Assembly (NCBI RefSeq): GCF_020524085.2
Contig: NZ_CP129016.1
Location: 800,001 to 864,000 of the forward strand
Direction of reading: 5' to 3'
Length of the DNA stretch: 64,000 nt
DNA from: Halobacillus litoralis
GTDB taxonomy: Bacteria; Bacillota; Bacilli; Bacillales; Halobacillaceae
The position numbers were made by a program, and so were the translations under genes. The number at the start of each line of letters is the position of its first letter. The stretch's first letter is position 1. Shown in pieces: positions 35,314 to 44,737 of the stretch. A model generated the notes under the pieces. It had not been told where the DNA came from. It saw nothing but the letters and a program-made list of their open reading frames with translations, and ran no database searches.

Positions 35314-35967
35314 TTACTCTTCTTTTTCTTCGGAATCTTCTTCTGCATCCTCTGATTTCTCATTAATGACTTCAGGTTCAGCATCAGCATCTGTATCTGG
35401 CTCATCTTCCGGCATCTCTTCCGGAGGAGTAACAGATACAATCGTCGTATTTTCGTCTTCGGTAATCTCATAGTTTTTGGACTCTTTCAAGTCACCAACC
35501 ATAATGCTGTCACCGATATTCAGTTCTGAAATGTCAACAACGATTTCCTCAGGAATATCACGCGGTTTCGCGCGGACAGCCAAATCGTAAAGTGGCTGCT
35601 GAACAACGCCGCCCTCTTTACTTCCTGCCGCTTCACCTTCTAAGTGTACAGGAACTTCAACATCCATCTCCTCAGACATGTTTACAACATAAAAGTCTGC
35701 GTGGATCAATTCATCTTTCAATGGATCGACTTGATATTCATGCAGCATGACATCCACGGTGTCTTTTCCATCGATATCAAGAGAGATAATCGCGTTCTTA
35801 CCTTCATCACGTACGGTTTTAAGTAACTCTATGCTGTTAACAGCAACCGTGATCGGTTCTTTATCCTTCCCGTATACGACACTAGGAATGTTTCCTTCCA
35901 GGCGAAGTTCACGGGTTACAGATTGCTTGAGATTTTGTCTTTGATTTGCTTTTAATGTAATAGCCAA
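35314..35967 (-). CDS. ctc: 50S ribosomal protein L25/general stress protein Ctc
   Basis: Ctc is an L25-family protein that binds 5S rRNA in the large subunit. The 217-residue protein has the L25 domain (about residues 1-95) and the C-terminal TL5-type beta domain (about 96-180), then an extremely acidic tail of about 35 residues. The TTG at 35967 with GGAGG 9 nt upstream gives the usual AITLKANQR start. A sigma-B-like promoter lies upstream, as in B. subtilis. Confidence 0.93.
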   Translation of the reverse strand: MAITLKANQRQNLKQSVTRELRLEGNIPSVVYGKDKEPITVAVNSIELLKTVRDEGKNAIISLDIDGKDTVDVMLHEYQVDPLKDELIHADFYVVNMSEEMDVEVPVHLEGEAAGSKEGGVVQQPLYDLAVRAKPRDIPEEIVVDISELNIGDSIMVGDLKESKNYEITEDENTTIVSVTPPEEMPEDEPDTDADAEPEVINEKSEDAEEDSEEKEE

Positions 35968-36006
35968 ATTAATCAACCTCCAGTAATTTACCAATCATTA
36001 TTTCAG

Positions 36007-36032
36007 TTTCCCGTTAAAAACAAGAGTTAAAC
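36007..36032 (-). promoter_or_regulatory. Sigma-B-like promoter of ctc
   Basis: The minus strand has GTTTAA (36027-36032), 14 bp and GGGAAA (36007-36012), against the sigma-B consensus GTTTAA-N12-14-GGGTAT. The ctc promoter of B. subtilis is the classical sigma-B promoter. Confidence 0.65.
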
Positions 36033-36046
36033 CTAATTATTCAAAA

Positions 36047-37000
36047 TTAATCAAATAAAATACTAATGGATTGACGTTCATGAACACGAACAATGGCTTC
36101 ACTGATCAAGCCAGCTACAGAAAGCTCTGTAATTTTCTCGCTTGATTTCTCTTCACCAAGCGGAATCGTGTTTGTGACCACAAGCTCTTTAATTTTCGAA
36201 TTATCAATACGCTCGATGGCAGGTCCTGATAGAACAGGGTGCGTACAACAAGCAAACACTTCTTTGGCGCCGTTCTCGACAAGAGCATTGGCCGCCAGTG
36301 TAATAGTGCCCGCCGTATCAATAATGTCATCGATTAAAATCGCGGTCTTGCCTTCAATGTTACCGACAATGTTCATGACTTCTGCAACGTTTGGACGCGG
36401 ACGACGCTTATCAATGATAGCGATAGGGGCTTTTAGACGATCCGCCATTTTACGGGCACGTGTTACGCCTCCATGGTCAGGAGAAACGATGACAACATCC
36501 TCAAAATTCTTTTCCTCAAAATAGTCGGATAGAATCGGAACACCGACAAGGTGATCGATCGGCAAGTTGAAGAATCCTTGAATTTGAGGTGCGTGTAGAT
36601 CAAGCATCAATACGCGGGAAGCTCCTGCCGTTTCTAGCAGATCAGCAATTAACTTCGCCGTAATCGGTTCACGGGCACGCGCTTTTCTGTCTTGTCTTGC
36701 ATAACCGTAGTATGGCATGACAATATTGATTGATCTTGCTGATGCACGTTTTAGAGCATCGATCATGATTAGGAGTTCCATGATGTGTTGATTGACAGGC
36801 TCACATGTGGATTGGACAACATACACATCACACCCACGGATACTTTCTTCAATGTTGATTTGAATCTCTCCGTCACTAAAGCTCGTGACTGTACATTTAC
36901 CTAGCTCGACGCCGATGTTATCAGCAATCTCTTTCGCTAACTCAGGATTTGAGTTGAGTGAGAATACTTTCAGTTTTGAATCCTTATATCCAGTTGCCAT
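36047..37000 (-). CDS. prs: Ribose-phosphate pyrophosphokinase (PRPP synthase)
   Basis: Prs makes PRPP from ribose 5-phosphate and ATP for nucleotide, histidine and tryptophan synthesis. The 317-residue class I enzyme has the ATP-binding segment [19 protein letters not shown] (about residues 94-112), the [11 protein letters not shown] metal site (about 132-142) and the PRPP loop [13 protein letters not shown] (about 218-230). It follows glmU by 15 bp, the conserved glmU-prs operon, and has GGAGGG ahead of its ATG. Confidence 0.97.
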   Translation of the reverse strand: MATGYKDSKLKVFSLNSNPELAKEIADNIGVELGKCTVTSFSDGEIQINIEESIRGCDVYVVQSTCEPVNQHIMELLIMIDALKRASARSINIVMPYYGYARQDRKARAREPITAKLIADLLETAGASRVLMLDLHAPQIQGFFNLPIDHLVGVPILSDYFEEKNFEDVVIVSPDHGGVTRARKMADRLKAPIAIIDKRRPRPNVAEVMNIVGNIEGKTAILIDDIIDTAGTITLAANALVENGAKEVFACCTHPVLSGPAIERIDNSKIKELVVTNTIPLGEEKSSEKITELSVAGLISEAIVRVHERQSISILFD

Positions 37001-37015
37001 GGATGGAACCCTCCG

Positions 37016-38395
37016 TTAATCTTTTTTGATCGATTTCATTTTACTTGCATAGCCTTCTTTATTCGTCTGACGGGAACGGGCAATAGACAAAGCCTCGGAT
37101 GGGACATCCTGATTAATCGTGGAGCCCGCAGCCACATAAGCGCCTTTTCCTACAGTGACAGGAGCGATCAAGTTTGAATTGCATCCGATGAATGCATCAT
37201 CTTCAATCGTCGTCAAATGCTTGTTCTCTCCATCGTAGTTTACCGTTATGGTTCCACAGCCGATGTTGACACCACTTCCGACTTCCGCATCACCGATATA
37301 ACTTAGGTGAGAAGCTTTACTTCCATCGCCGAAGGAAGCCTTTTTCACTTCCACAAAGTTTCCGACTTTCACATCGTCACCTAGAGACGATTGCGGACGG
37401 ATATGAGCAAAAGGCCCAATCTGTACACGGGATCCGATTTTACTATCAGCAGCGACACTCTGCTTAATGGTCGTCTCACTACCTACGTGACTGTTTGTAA
37501 TTGTAGAGTGTGGACCAATAAGGGCATCATCTTCAATCGTCGTTTTCCCTTCCAAAACGCTTCCAGGATAGATGACAACATCTCTTCCTATGGTCACATC
37601 CGGACCAATATACGTTTGATCAGGATCGACGAGCGTAACCCCGTTTCTCATATGTTGCTCGTTAATTCGTTGTTTCATTAGCTTTTCTGCTTTTGACAAA
37701 GCCACACGATCATTAACACCAAGAGATTCCGAAAACTCCGGTGTTTGATAAGCACTGATTGTTTCGCCCTGACCTTTCAGGATTTCAATGACATCTGGCA
37801 GGTAATATTCGCCCTGTACATTGTCATTGGAGACGTTTTTAAGTGCATCAAACAACATCGCATTATCAAAGCAATACGTACCTGTATTGATTTCTTGAAT
37901 GGCCTGTTCTTCATCAGACGCATCTTTTTGCTCTACAATTCGTTCCACCTGGCCATTTCCGCCACGGATGACGCGTCCGTACCCATGTGGGTCTTCGGCA
38001 TGGGCAGTCAAAACCGTCGCCTTCGCCCCTTCTGCATCATGATGATCCAGAAGCTTTTGCAGCGTTTCTCCTGTCAACAATGGTGTATCGCCACAAACGA
38101 CCACGGTCGTCCCGTCTTTATCTGCCAGAATATCATCCGCTTGCAAAACAGCGTGTCCTGTTCCCAACTGTTCCTCCTGGATGACATAATGACTATCTTC
38201 ACCAAGCTGTTCCTGAACTTTTTCAGCACCAAAACCTACAACGGTGATCAATTCTTGCAAATCTAGTTTATTCAACTGGTCGACAACGTGCTGGACCATC
38301 GGCTTACCACATACAGGATGCAAAACCTTATAAAGTTTTGATTTCATACGTGTGCCTTGGCCAGCGGCTAGAACGACAGCATATCGATTAGTCAT
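37016..38395 (-). CDS. glmU: Bifunctional GlmU (acetyltransferase/uridyltransferase)
   Basis: GlmU makes UDP-N-acetylglucosamine for peptidoglycan from glucosamine 1-phosphate in two steps. The 459-residue protein has the pyrophosphorylase domain with [19 protein letters not shown] (residues 9-27) and a left-handed beta-helix acyltransferase domain from about residue 250, with repeated hexapeptides ([17 protein letters not shown]) and the catalytic HLSYIGD segment. Its promoter is at 38428-38456, and GGAGG lies before the ATG. Confidence 0.97.
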   Translation of the reverse strand: MTNRYAVVLAAGQGTRMKSKLYKVLHPVCGKPMVQHVVDQLNKLDLQELITVVGFGAEKVQEQLGEDSHYVIQEEQLGTGHAVLQADDILADKDGTTVVVCGDTPLLTGETLQKLLDHHDAEGAKATVLTAHAEDPHGYGRVIRGGNGQVERIVEQKDASDEEQAIQEINTGTYCFDNAMLFDALKNVSNDNVQGEYYLPDVIEILKGQGETISAYQTPEFSESLGVNDRVALSKAEKLMKQRINEQHMRNGVTLVDPDQTYIGPDVTIGRDVVIYPGSVLEGKTTIEDDALIGPHSTITNSHVGSETTIKQSVAADSKIGSRVQIGPFAHIRPQSSLGDDVKVGNFVEVKKASFGDGSKASHLSYIGDAEVGSGVNIGCGTITVNYDGENKHLTTIEDDAFIGCNSNLIAPVTVGKGAYVAAGSTINQDVPSEALSIARSRQTNKEGYASKMKSIKKD

Positions 38396-38427
38396 GAACG
38401 TACCTCCATCCTAAATATCCACTTTGA

Positions 38428-38456
38428 ATCATATCTCAATACAACACGTATTTCAA
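38428..38456 (-). promoter_or_regulatory. Sigma-A promoter of glmU-prs
   Basis: The minus strand has TTGAAA (38451-38456), 17 bp and TATGAT (38428-38433). Confidence 0.78.
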
Positions 38457-38503
38457 CATTTAGAGGAGGAACACGGACGGAAATCCCACCAAGGTTTGGG
38501 ACC

Positions 38504-38537
38504 AAAAAAAGAGTCTAACCTGGTTCGGTTAGACTCT
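38504..38537 (-). terminator. Terminator of spoVG
   Basis: The stem AGAGTCTAACC/GGTTAGACTCT with a 6-nt loop is followed by TTTTTTT on the minus strand. Confidence 0.92.
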
Positions 38538-38552
38538 TGTTGTGCGTAAGTA

Positions 38553-38852
38553 TTAGGAAGCGCCGGCTTCTTCGAATTCCACCTCAGCTTCTTCCTCATC
38601 ACCAGCACGGTGATAAGCTTCAAGTACAGCGTCTTGGATCTTTCCACGAGTACCTGAATTAATCGGGTGTGCAATGTCACGAAACTCCCCATCCGGAGTA
38701 CGTTTGCTCGGCATCGCCACGAACAGTCCATTGTTGCCATCAATCACCCGTATGTCATGGACAACAAACTCCTGGTCCAAGGTAATAGAAGCAATTGCTC
38801 GCATTCTTCCATCAGTATTCACGCGTCGCAGTCTTACGTCAGTTACTTCCAT
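38553..38852 (-). CDS. spoVG: Septation/sporulation regulator SpoVG
   Basis: SpoVG is a small nucleic-acid-binding protein that affects asymmetric septation and many sigma-H-phase genes. The 99-residue protein begins [12 protein letters not shown] and has the conserved [20 protein letters not shown]. The ATG at 38852 is used, because AAAAGGTGG fits it and not the upstream GTG. A near-perfect sigma-H promoter lies at 38893-38921. The yabJ gene that precedes spoVG in B. subtilis is missing. Confidence 0.97.
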   Translation of the reverse strand: MEVTDVRLRRVNTDGRMRAIASITLDQEFVVHDIRVIDGNNGLFVAMPSKRTPDGEFRDIAHPINSGTRGKIQDAVLEAYHRAGDEEEAEVEFEEAGAS

Positions 38853-38892
38853 TAGATTCACCACCTTTTATACAAAAGAACTTATGTAAGAC

Positions 38893-38921
38893 AAATTCCA
38901 CAAAACGGGAAAAAATCCTGC
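38893..38921 (-). promoter_or_regulatory. Sigma-H promoter of spoVG
   Basis: The minus strand has GCAGGATTT (38913-38921), 11 bp and GTGGAATTT (38893-38901), matching the sigma-H consensus RNAGGAWWW and RNNGAATWW. An AT-rich tract (ATAAAAATTTTTTAGAAAAA) lies just upstream, as in B. subtilis. Confidence 0.88.
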
Positions 38922-38972
38922 TAATTTTTCTAAAAAATTTTTATGATTCTGTTTATTTAACTGTAAAACCAT

Positions 38973-39009
38973 GAAGAAAGCCCCCATACAAAAGGATGAG
39001 GGCTTTCTT
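38973..39009 (-). terminator. Terminator of purR
   Basis: The stem AGAAAGCCC/GGGCTTTCT with a 15-nt loop lies 14 bp after the purR stop. The T-run is interrupted. Confidence 0.7.
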
Positions 39010-39022
39010 CAATAAATATTTT

Positions 39023-39842
39023 TTATATATTTTTTAACAAGTTTCCAGGCCGGACTTCGATGGAGGATTTACGTTCATCCGCATTAATGATCTGTACCAC
39101 CGATAAATAATCATCCACGACACGATCTTCTTCTTCATCTTCCGCTTCAGCAAGCACACCAATTCCTGCTAATTCTGCATCGAATTCCATTAATAAATTC
39201 CGCATACCATTGATGGTTCCACCAGCTTTCATGAAGTCATCAATAATGCAGACCCTTGACCCTTGAGGGAGAGATCTCTTGGTTAGAACCATCGTTTGAA
39301 TCTTCCGCGTCGAACCGGATACATAATTAATGCTCACCGTTGACCCTTCAGAAATTTTCGGATCTCTCCTGGCAATCACTACAGGAACGTTCAAGTAGGA
39401 AGCGACGGCGTAAGCGAGAGGAATACCTTTCGTTGCTACCGTCATGACCACATCGATGTCTTTATCACGAAAAGCAGAAGCGAACAGCTTGCCGATGTTA
39501 CGCGTCGTTTCCGGATCTCCAAGCAGGTCACTCATAAATAAATAGCCACCTGGGAGGAGTCGCGCGGGATCCTCTAATTTCTCACATAACTCTTCAACGA
39601 AACGATGGCTTTCTTCTTTTGAGAAAGCAGGAATATATTTCACTCCCCCCTGCCGCTCCAGAAATCGTCTCCAAATAACCGATTCCCTCATGTTGAAACA
39701 TTTTGTTTATGATTCCTAAATCTTCACTGATGGATGATTTCGCAGCATCATACTTTTCTGAGAAAAAAGGAAGAGAAATAAGCTCTCGTGGTCGATCGAG
39801 AATATAATGAGTCATAGCGACAAGTCTTTCGCTTCTTTTCAT
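39023..39842 (-). pseudogene. purR: Purine operon repressor PurR, frameshifted as sequenced
   Basis: PurR represses purine genes and is released from DNA by PRPP. The N-terminal winged helix (MKRSERLVAMTHYILDRPRE) and the phosphoribosyltransferase-fold part, with the PRPP motif IIDDFMKAGGTINGM, are in different frames. Deleting one base from a run of six G (minus strand, 39645-39650) restores AAGGVKYIPAF and a 272-residue protein, the normal length. The break is probably a sequencing error. Two PurBox-like sites lie at its own promoter. It is followed downstream by spoVG without yabJ. Confidence 0.9.
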
Positions 39843-39856
39843 ACAAAGACACCTCT

Positions 39857-39896
39857 AAATCCGAATGTTTTCATTAAATATAACAAATTCGTACGT
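39857..39896. promoter_or_regulatory. Pair of PurBox-like sites at purR
   Basis: The plus strand has AAATCCGAATGTT (39857-39869) against the PurBox AWWWCCGAACWWT, and the minus strand has a weaker ACGAATTTG copy (39884-39896). They are inverted, about 14 bp apart, and cover the -10 and spacer of the purR promoter, which suggests autorepression. Confidence 0.55.
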
Positions 39897-39906
39897 TATT
39901 TATCAA
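39877..39906 (-). promoter_or_regulatory. Promoter of purR
   Basis: The minus strand has TTGATA (39901-39906), 18 bp and TATATT (39877-39882). It overlaps the end of ispE. Confidence 0.6.
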
Positions 39907-40768
39907 GTGGTTCACTGTAACCAAGCATACGAACCATGAAAACCTCCGTACAAAAACCCTTTAAACTGTTATAAATTCTTTGGGCTCGAGCATCGTGTTC
40001 AACAATGGAAAAGACAGTCGGTCCACTTCCGCTCATAAGAACCGCATCAGCCCCTGCCTGTTTCATCTGCTCTTTGATTTGACCGACTTCCTCATGCATC
40101 TGAAGCGTCACACCTTCAAGGGTATTGCCGACGTTCTGACAAATACCGTCATAGTTTCCTTCATTCAAAGCTTTTACCATGGCTTTTGTATTCGGATGGT
40201 GAGCAGCACTCAAATCAAGATTCTTATAGACCGACTGGGTCGATACACCAAGCGTTGGTTTAGAAAGGACCACCCAACACGGCGGAGGGGCAGGCAGGTG
40301 CTGGATTTTTTCCCCTCGCCCGGTTGCAAGTGCCGTTCCTCCATACACGCAAAAAGACACGTCTGAACCAATTTCAGATCCTAGTTCAGCTAATTCATCC
40401 ATGCTCAACCCTAGTCCCCACATCCGGTTCACACCTCGGAGGACAGCTGCCGCATCACTGCTACCACCTGCAAGCCCAGCAGCTACAGGAATGTTCTTTT
40501 CAATAAAGATCTTTACTCCTTGAGTCACACGGAATCGATCTTTCAGCAATTTGGCCGCACGATAGGCTAGATTTCGCTCATCGTTCGGAACAAAACGGCT
40601 TTCCGATTCCACTTTGATTTCATCTTCAGAGAGGAGAGTCAATTCAATGCGATCCGCAAGATCTACAGTTGTCATGACCATCTCTACTTCATGAAATCCG
40701 TCCGCTCGTTTATGTAAAACATCAAGAGACAAATTAATTTTCGCAGGAGCTTTTTCAAGTATTTGCAT
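39896..40768 (-). CDS. ispE: 4-diphosphocytidyl-2-C-methyl-D-erythritol kinase
   Basis: IspE is the GHMP kinase of the methylerythritol phosphate isoprenoid pathway. The 290-residue protein has [22 protein letters not shown] at the N terminus and the ATP loop [21 protein letters not shown] (about residues 94-114), plus the [12 protein letters not shown] motif near the C terminus. The ATG at 40768 has AGAGGTG upstream; twelve extra in-frame codons upstream are not supported. Confidence 0.95.
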   Translation of the reverse strand: MQILEKAPAKINLSLDVLHKRADGFHEVEMVMTTVDLADRIELTLLSEDEIKVESESRFVPNDERNLAYRAAKLLKDRFRVTQGVKIFIEKNIPVAAGLAGGSSDAAAVLRGVNRMWGLGLSMDELAELGSEIGSDVSFCVYGGTALATGRGEKIQHLPAPPPCWVVLSKPTLGVSTQSVYKNLDLSAAHHPNTKAMVKALNEGNYDGICQNVGNTLEGVTLQMHEEVGQIKEQMKQAGADAVLMSGSGPTVFSIVEHDARAQRIYNSLKGFCTEVFMVRMLGYSEPLDK

Positions 40769-40845
40769 GTAAGCACCTCTTCTTCCATATGATTCTGAAA
40801 GCATTGTACCATATTTAATGGGTTGGTGAGAGGCGCGGGAAAGGA

Positions 40846-40882
40846 AAAAGCCCCCGGAGCATCAAGCGCCAGGGGTAAAAGC
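40846..40882 (-). terminator. Terminator of sspF
   Basis: An imperfect stem CCCCTGG/CCGGGGG is followed by CTTTTTCC on the minus strand right after the sspF stop. Confidence 0.7.
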
Positions 40883-41062
40883 TTACTGTTGGTTGTTCAC
40901 CATTTGTTCTTCTGCCATTTGAATTGCTCGTTTTACCATATTGCCGGCATCCCGCCCAGAAATGCCGCCCCATCCGTCTTTTTCTACCTTGTCGTAAAAC
41001 CCAAGTTCTCTCGCGATTTCCTCTTTCAACGAATCGGACATCATGCTGCGCTTACGTCCCAT
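40883..41062 (-). CDS. sspF: Small acid-soluble spore protein, alpha/beta type (SspF)
   Basis: This 59-residue protein coats and protects DNA in the forespore. It begins [20 protein letters not shown] and has the family motif [17 protein letters not shown]; the GPR protease cleavage region is not obvious, as in other SspF proteins. It lies between ispE and veg, as in B. subtilis. A TTTCGC-rich leader has AAGGAGC ahead of the ATG, and a sigma-G-type -10 is present at 41105-41111. Confidence 0.94.
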   Translation of the reverse strand: MGRKRSMMSDSLKEEIARELGFYDKVEKDGWGGISGRDAGNMVKRAIQMAEEQMVNNQQ

Positions 41063-41104
41063 CGTCTTCAGCTCCTTTCGCTTTCACTAAAGCTACGACA
41101 ACGT

Positions 41105-41111
41105 TAGTATG
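41105..41111 (-). promoter_or_regulatory. Sigma-G/F-type -10 of sspF
   Basis: The minus strand reads CATACTA, the forespore -10 consensus, 43 bp before the sspF start. The -35 (near 41129, CTTGT) is a poor match. Confidence 0.6.
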
Positions 41112-41207
41112 TGCGAAACATGTAACGGACAAGCAAGGGAGTTGTATGTAAGGATGGTAATGATTCCTTCTTTATCTTAGTGAATGATATTTTGTATTGC
41201 AGACAAA

Positions 41208-41237
41208 ATAAAAAAGCAGCAAACGGTGGGTTCACTG
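41208..41237 (-). terminator. Terminator of veg
   Basis: A short stem AGCAG/CTGCT with a long loop overlaps the last codons of veg and is followed by TTTTTT on the minus strand. Confidence 0.65.
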
Positions 41238-41492
41238 CTCAAGTGCCATAGTCTGTAGGTCGTCGAAGTTCAATTCGACTGTCTCTGTAAGTACATCTGC
41301 ATAGCTGTAAGATACACGTTCAAAAGCATTTTCTTCTTGATCCAACTCTACAATGAAAACGGCAGGATATGTTTCTGCCAGTACACCGGATCGCTCGATT
41401 GTTTTACGGCGTCCGCCGTTTGCTTTCAAAGTTAGGCGTTTACCAATTTGCCCTTCAAGGGATTGCTTGATTTCTACTAACGTTTTAGCCAC
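41232..41492 (-). CDS. veg: Veg protein (biofilm-related regulator)
   Basis: The 86-residue protein is nearly identical to Veg in its core ([24 protein letters not shown] and [18 protein letters not shown]). In B. subtilis Veg stimulates biofilm formation by opposing SinR. The GTG at 41492, giving [13 protein letters not shown], is 6 nt from AGGTGG; five upstream codons are not used. Two good sigma-A promoters stand in tandem upstream. Confidence 0.95.
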   Translation of the reverse strand: MAKTLVEIKQSLEGQIGKRLTLKANGGRRKTIERSGVLAETYPAVFIVELDQEENAFERVSYSYADVLTETVELNFDDLQTMALEQ

Positions 41493-41515
41493 TGCACTCC
41501 ACCTCACTGTAATTT

Positions 41516-41544
41516 AGTTTACCACAGACATGGGACAAAGTCAA
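41516..41544 (-). promoter_or_regulatory. veg promoter, proximal
   Basis: The minus strand has TTGACT (41539-41544), 17 bp and TAAACT (41516-41521). Confidence 0.75.
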
Positions 41545-41556
41545 ATAAAATTATTA

Positions 41557-41585
41557 ATTATACCAACTGCGCATTCACATTGCAA
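41557..41585 (-). promoter_or_regulatory. veg promoter, distal
   Basis: The minus strand has TTGCAA (41580-41585), 17 bp and TATAAT (41557-41562), 41 bp upstream of the proximal promoter. Confidence 0.78.
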
Positions 41586-41683
41586 CAGAATGATATAAAT
41601 AATCGGTCCTGGTTAGCTTATCCATTTAGAGGAAAAGTATGTAAACTTTTTTCTTTCACTCAAATTCCGTACATAACCTTCTC

Positions 41684-42213
41684 CCACTAAAGCTCCCGAT
41701 TGTTGAAGACTCAGTTTCGAGACGTTTGTGTGATTCTAGGGGCTACGGGAAAAGGTTCGCTTTCCATCGGGCGGGCGCTGAGCCTCCTCAGGCTACGCCT
41801 TCCGGGGTCTCACCTGTCCCACACGTCCCATAGGAGTCTCACCGTTTCCCTCGCCCCTTTGCCAAGGAAGATTCTCGAAACCACTCCTGAAAAGGCAGAT
41901 CGTATGATTATGGGAAGTGGATGACTAGATACGTTAAAGCATGATCCACAGCGCTTTACACCTCTAACAGTGGATAGTGGAAGAACCACCCTACTTGGTA
42001 CAAGGGTTCGTTTCTCCCTTACATCGAAAAGGGTGGTTGGGAAGCTGCGAGACTCCCGCGGGAATGGATTGGCTGGCGAGACCCCGCAGTGCGTAGCACG
42101 AGGAGGCTTGCCGTCATCCCCGCAGGAAAGCGAGTAGCTTCTCGACCACCCCTAACACCCAACAAGGCAACGAACCCCGGACACATCTCGAAACTAAGTC
42201 TTACACAATCCTG
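41684..42213. repeat. Intergenic repeat family 1, composite inverted pair
   Basis: The outer ends are inverted repeats of about 30 bp: the left end has GATTGTTGAAGACT, then AGTTTCGAGACGT; the right end reads ATCTCGAAACT, then AGTCTTACACAATC. Inside are one element like 23380-23553 (41710-41885) and one like 23675-23894 (about 41975-42205) in opposite orientation. The left flank CCACTAAAGCTCCCGATTGT is also found, reverse-complemented, at the right end of the locus at 23890-23912. There is no coding frame. Confidence 0.75.
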
Positions 42214-42236
42214 CCAGTTAGTTGAACAATGAATAT

Positions 42237-42267
42237 GAAAAAGCCGTCATGGGGAGATGACGGCTTT
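42237..42267 (-). terminator. Terminator of yabG
   Basis: The stem AAAGCCGTCAT/ATGACGGCTTT with a 6-nt loop is followed by TTTTTCAT on the minus strand. Confidence 0.92.
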
Positions 42268-42270
42268 GTT

Positions 42271-43155
42271 TTATGGTTCTTCGGTTTCTTCGGTTTGGTT
42301 TTCGGTGTAAGGCATGCCGATGCGGAGCAATCCTTTGGTTTCAATTCCGCCAAGGCCATCTTCTCCACTTATGGTATTGCGAATGACTTCCCATATGTTG
42401 ATATGGTCCATGAACGAAGTGTATGCTACACGTGCAGCGACGTAGACCGGATCGATGGCGTGAATGTTTACTCGGGCGGGGGAGCTCGCGAAGTTCGCTC
42501 CTGCTCTGATGATGGACTCAAAATGGGATTGGCAGGCCCCTGCAAATACGACCATCTGATCAAAATTCGGATATTTTCTCCGTATGTTCCTGACAGCTTC
42601 TACAAAGTATTTGGAGTGACGATAAGACTCTAACTCCCTGACGGTTCCTTTCGCTTTTGAGTAAGAGTCATGCCCCGTCAAAACGACAATTTCCGGGTGC
42701 ACTTTTTCGATTAGAGACAGGACTTGGTTCGGCATTTCTTTCTCGTGAAGGTATTGTCCATGAACTTGCAATCCAAGTTGTTCATATAAAGCAATACACT
42801 TTTTCAAAAACAATGGATCTCCATCTATATGAAGAATACGGGGCGGTATTTGAAAGTAATTGGTTTCTTTCTTATCTGCATACCCGCTTCCCGCTTCTGC
42901 TTCCCTTTTTTCTTTAAGGAGCCTGTAATCCTGACGAAACAAACGGTAGGAATAGGCTTCTTTCTCATCCACTTCACTTTTTCTACGGTGATACTCAGCT
43001 CCAGTTACTTTTTCAAGATCATCGAGAGGGGCGTCGGCCTCGAGTCGTACATGTTCGCCCATCAATTTTAAGAGCGGTCCCTTCTCTGTCTTCACTCGAA
43101 AAATGATGTCGTGCTGATAGGATTTCCGTGTTACAAGGTCTCCACTTGATATCAT
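42271..43155 (-). CDS. yabG: Sporulation-specific protease YabG
   Basis: YabG processes spore coat proteins in the mother cell and is the founding cysteine protease of peptidase family U57. The 294-residue protein has an N-terminal segment ISSGDLVTRKSYQHDIIFRV and the conserved core PEIVVLTGHDSY with VFAGACQSHFESIIRAGANF, which holds the likely catalytic His and Cys. The ATG at 43155 is preferred to the GTG before it; AGGTGG lies 7 nt upstream. A sigma-K-like promoter overlapped by a palindrome lies at 43175-43194. Confidence 0.95.
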   Translation of the reverse strand: MISSGDLVTRKSYQHDIIFRVKTEKGPLLKLMGEHVRLEADAPLDDLEKVTGAEYHRRKSEVDEKEAYSYRLFRQDYRLLKEKREAEAGSGYADKKETNYFQIPPRILHIDGDPLFLKKCIALYEQLGLQVHGQYLHEKEMPNQVLSLIEKVHPEIVVLTGHDSYSKAKGTVRELESYRHSKYFVEAVRNIRRKYPNFDQMVVFAGACQSHFESIIRAGANFASSPARVNIHAIDPVYVAARVAYTSFMDHINIWEVIRNTISGEDGLGGIETKGLLRIGMPYTENQTEETEEP

Positions 43156-43174
43156 CACTTCCCCACCTCACTCT

Positions 43175-43194
43175 ATACACTACTGTAGTGTATG
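43175..43194 (-). promoter_or_regulatory. Sigma-K-like -10 of yabG within a 19-bp palindrome
   Basis: The minus strand has CATACACTA (43186-43194), matching the sigma-K -10 CATANNNTA, and a GCAC element about 16 bp upstream. The perfect palindrome ATACACTACTGTAGTGTAT (43175-43193) covers the -10 and the likely start site, which suggests an operator. No T-run follows, so it is not a terminator. Confidence 0.6.
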
Positions 43195-43213
43195 TGTGAA
43201 CATGGGCTTTGTG

Positions 43214-44638
<1,425 letters not shown>

Positions 44639-44701
44639 GTACCTTCCTCCTGTTGCGTTCCCTTCATCATCTTTCCATAGCATACCACGACTCTATACAC
44701 G

Positions 44702-44733
44702 GAAAAAAGCAGAGGAACGATTCCTCTGCTATC
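44702..44733 (-). terminator. Terminator of yabE
   Basis: The stem AGCAGAGGAA/TTCCTCTGCT is followed by TTTTTCC on the minus strand, 5 bp after the yabE stop. Confidence 0.92.
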
Positions 44734-44737
44734 TCCA

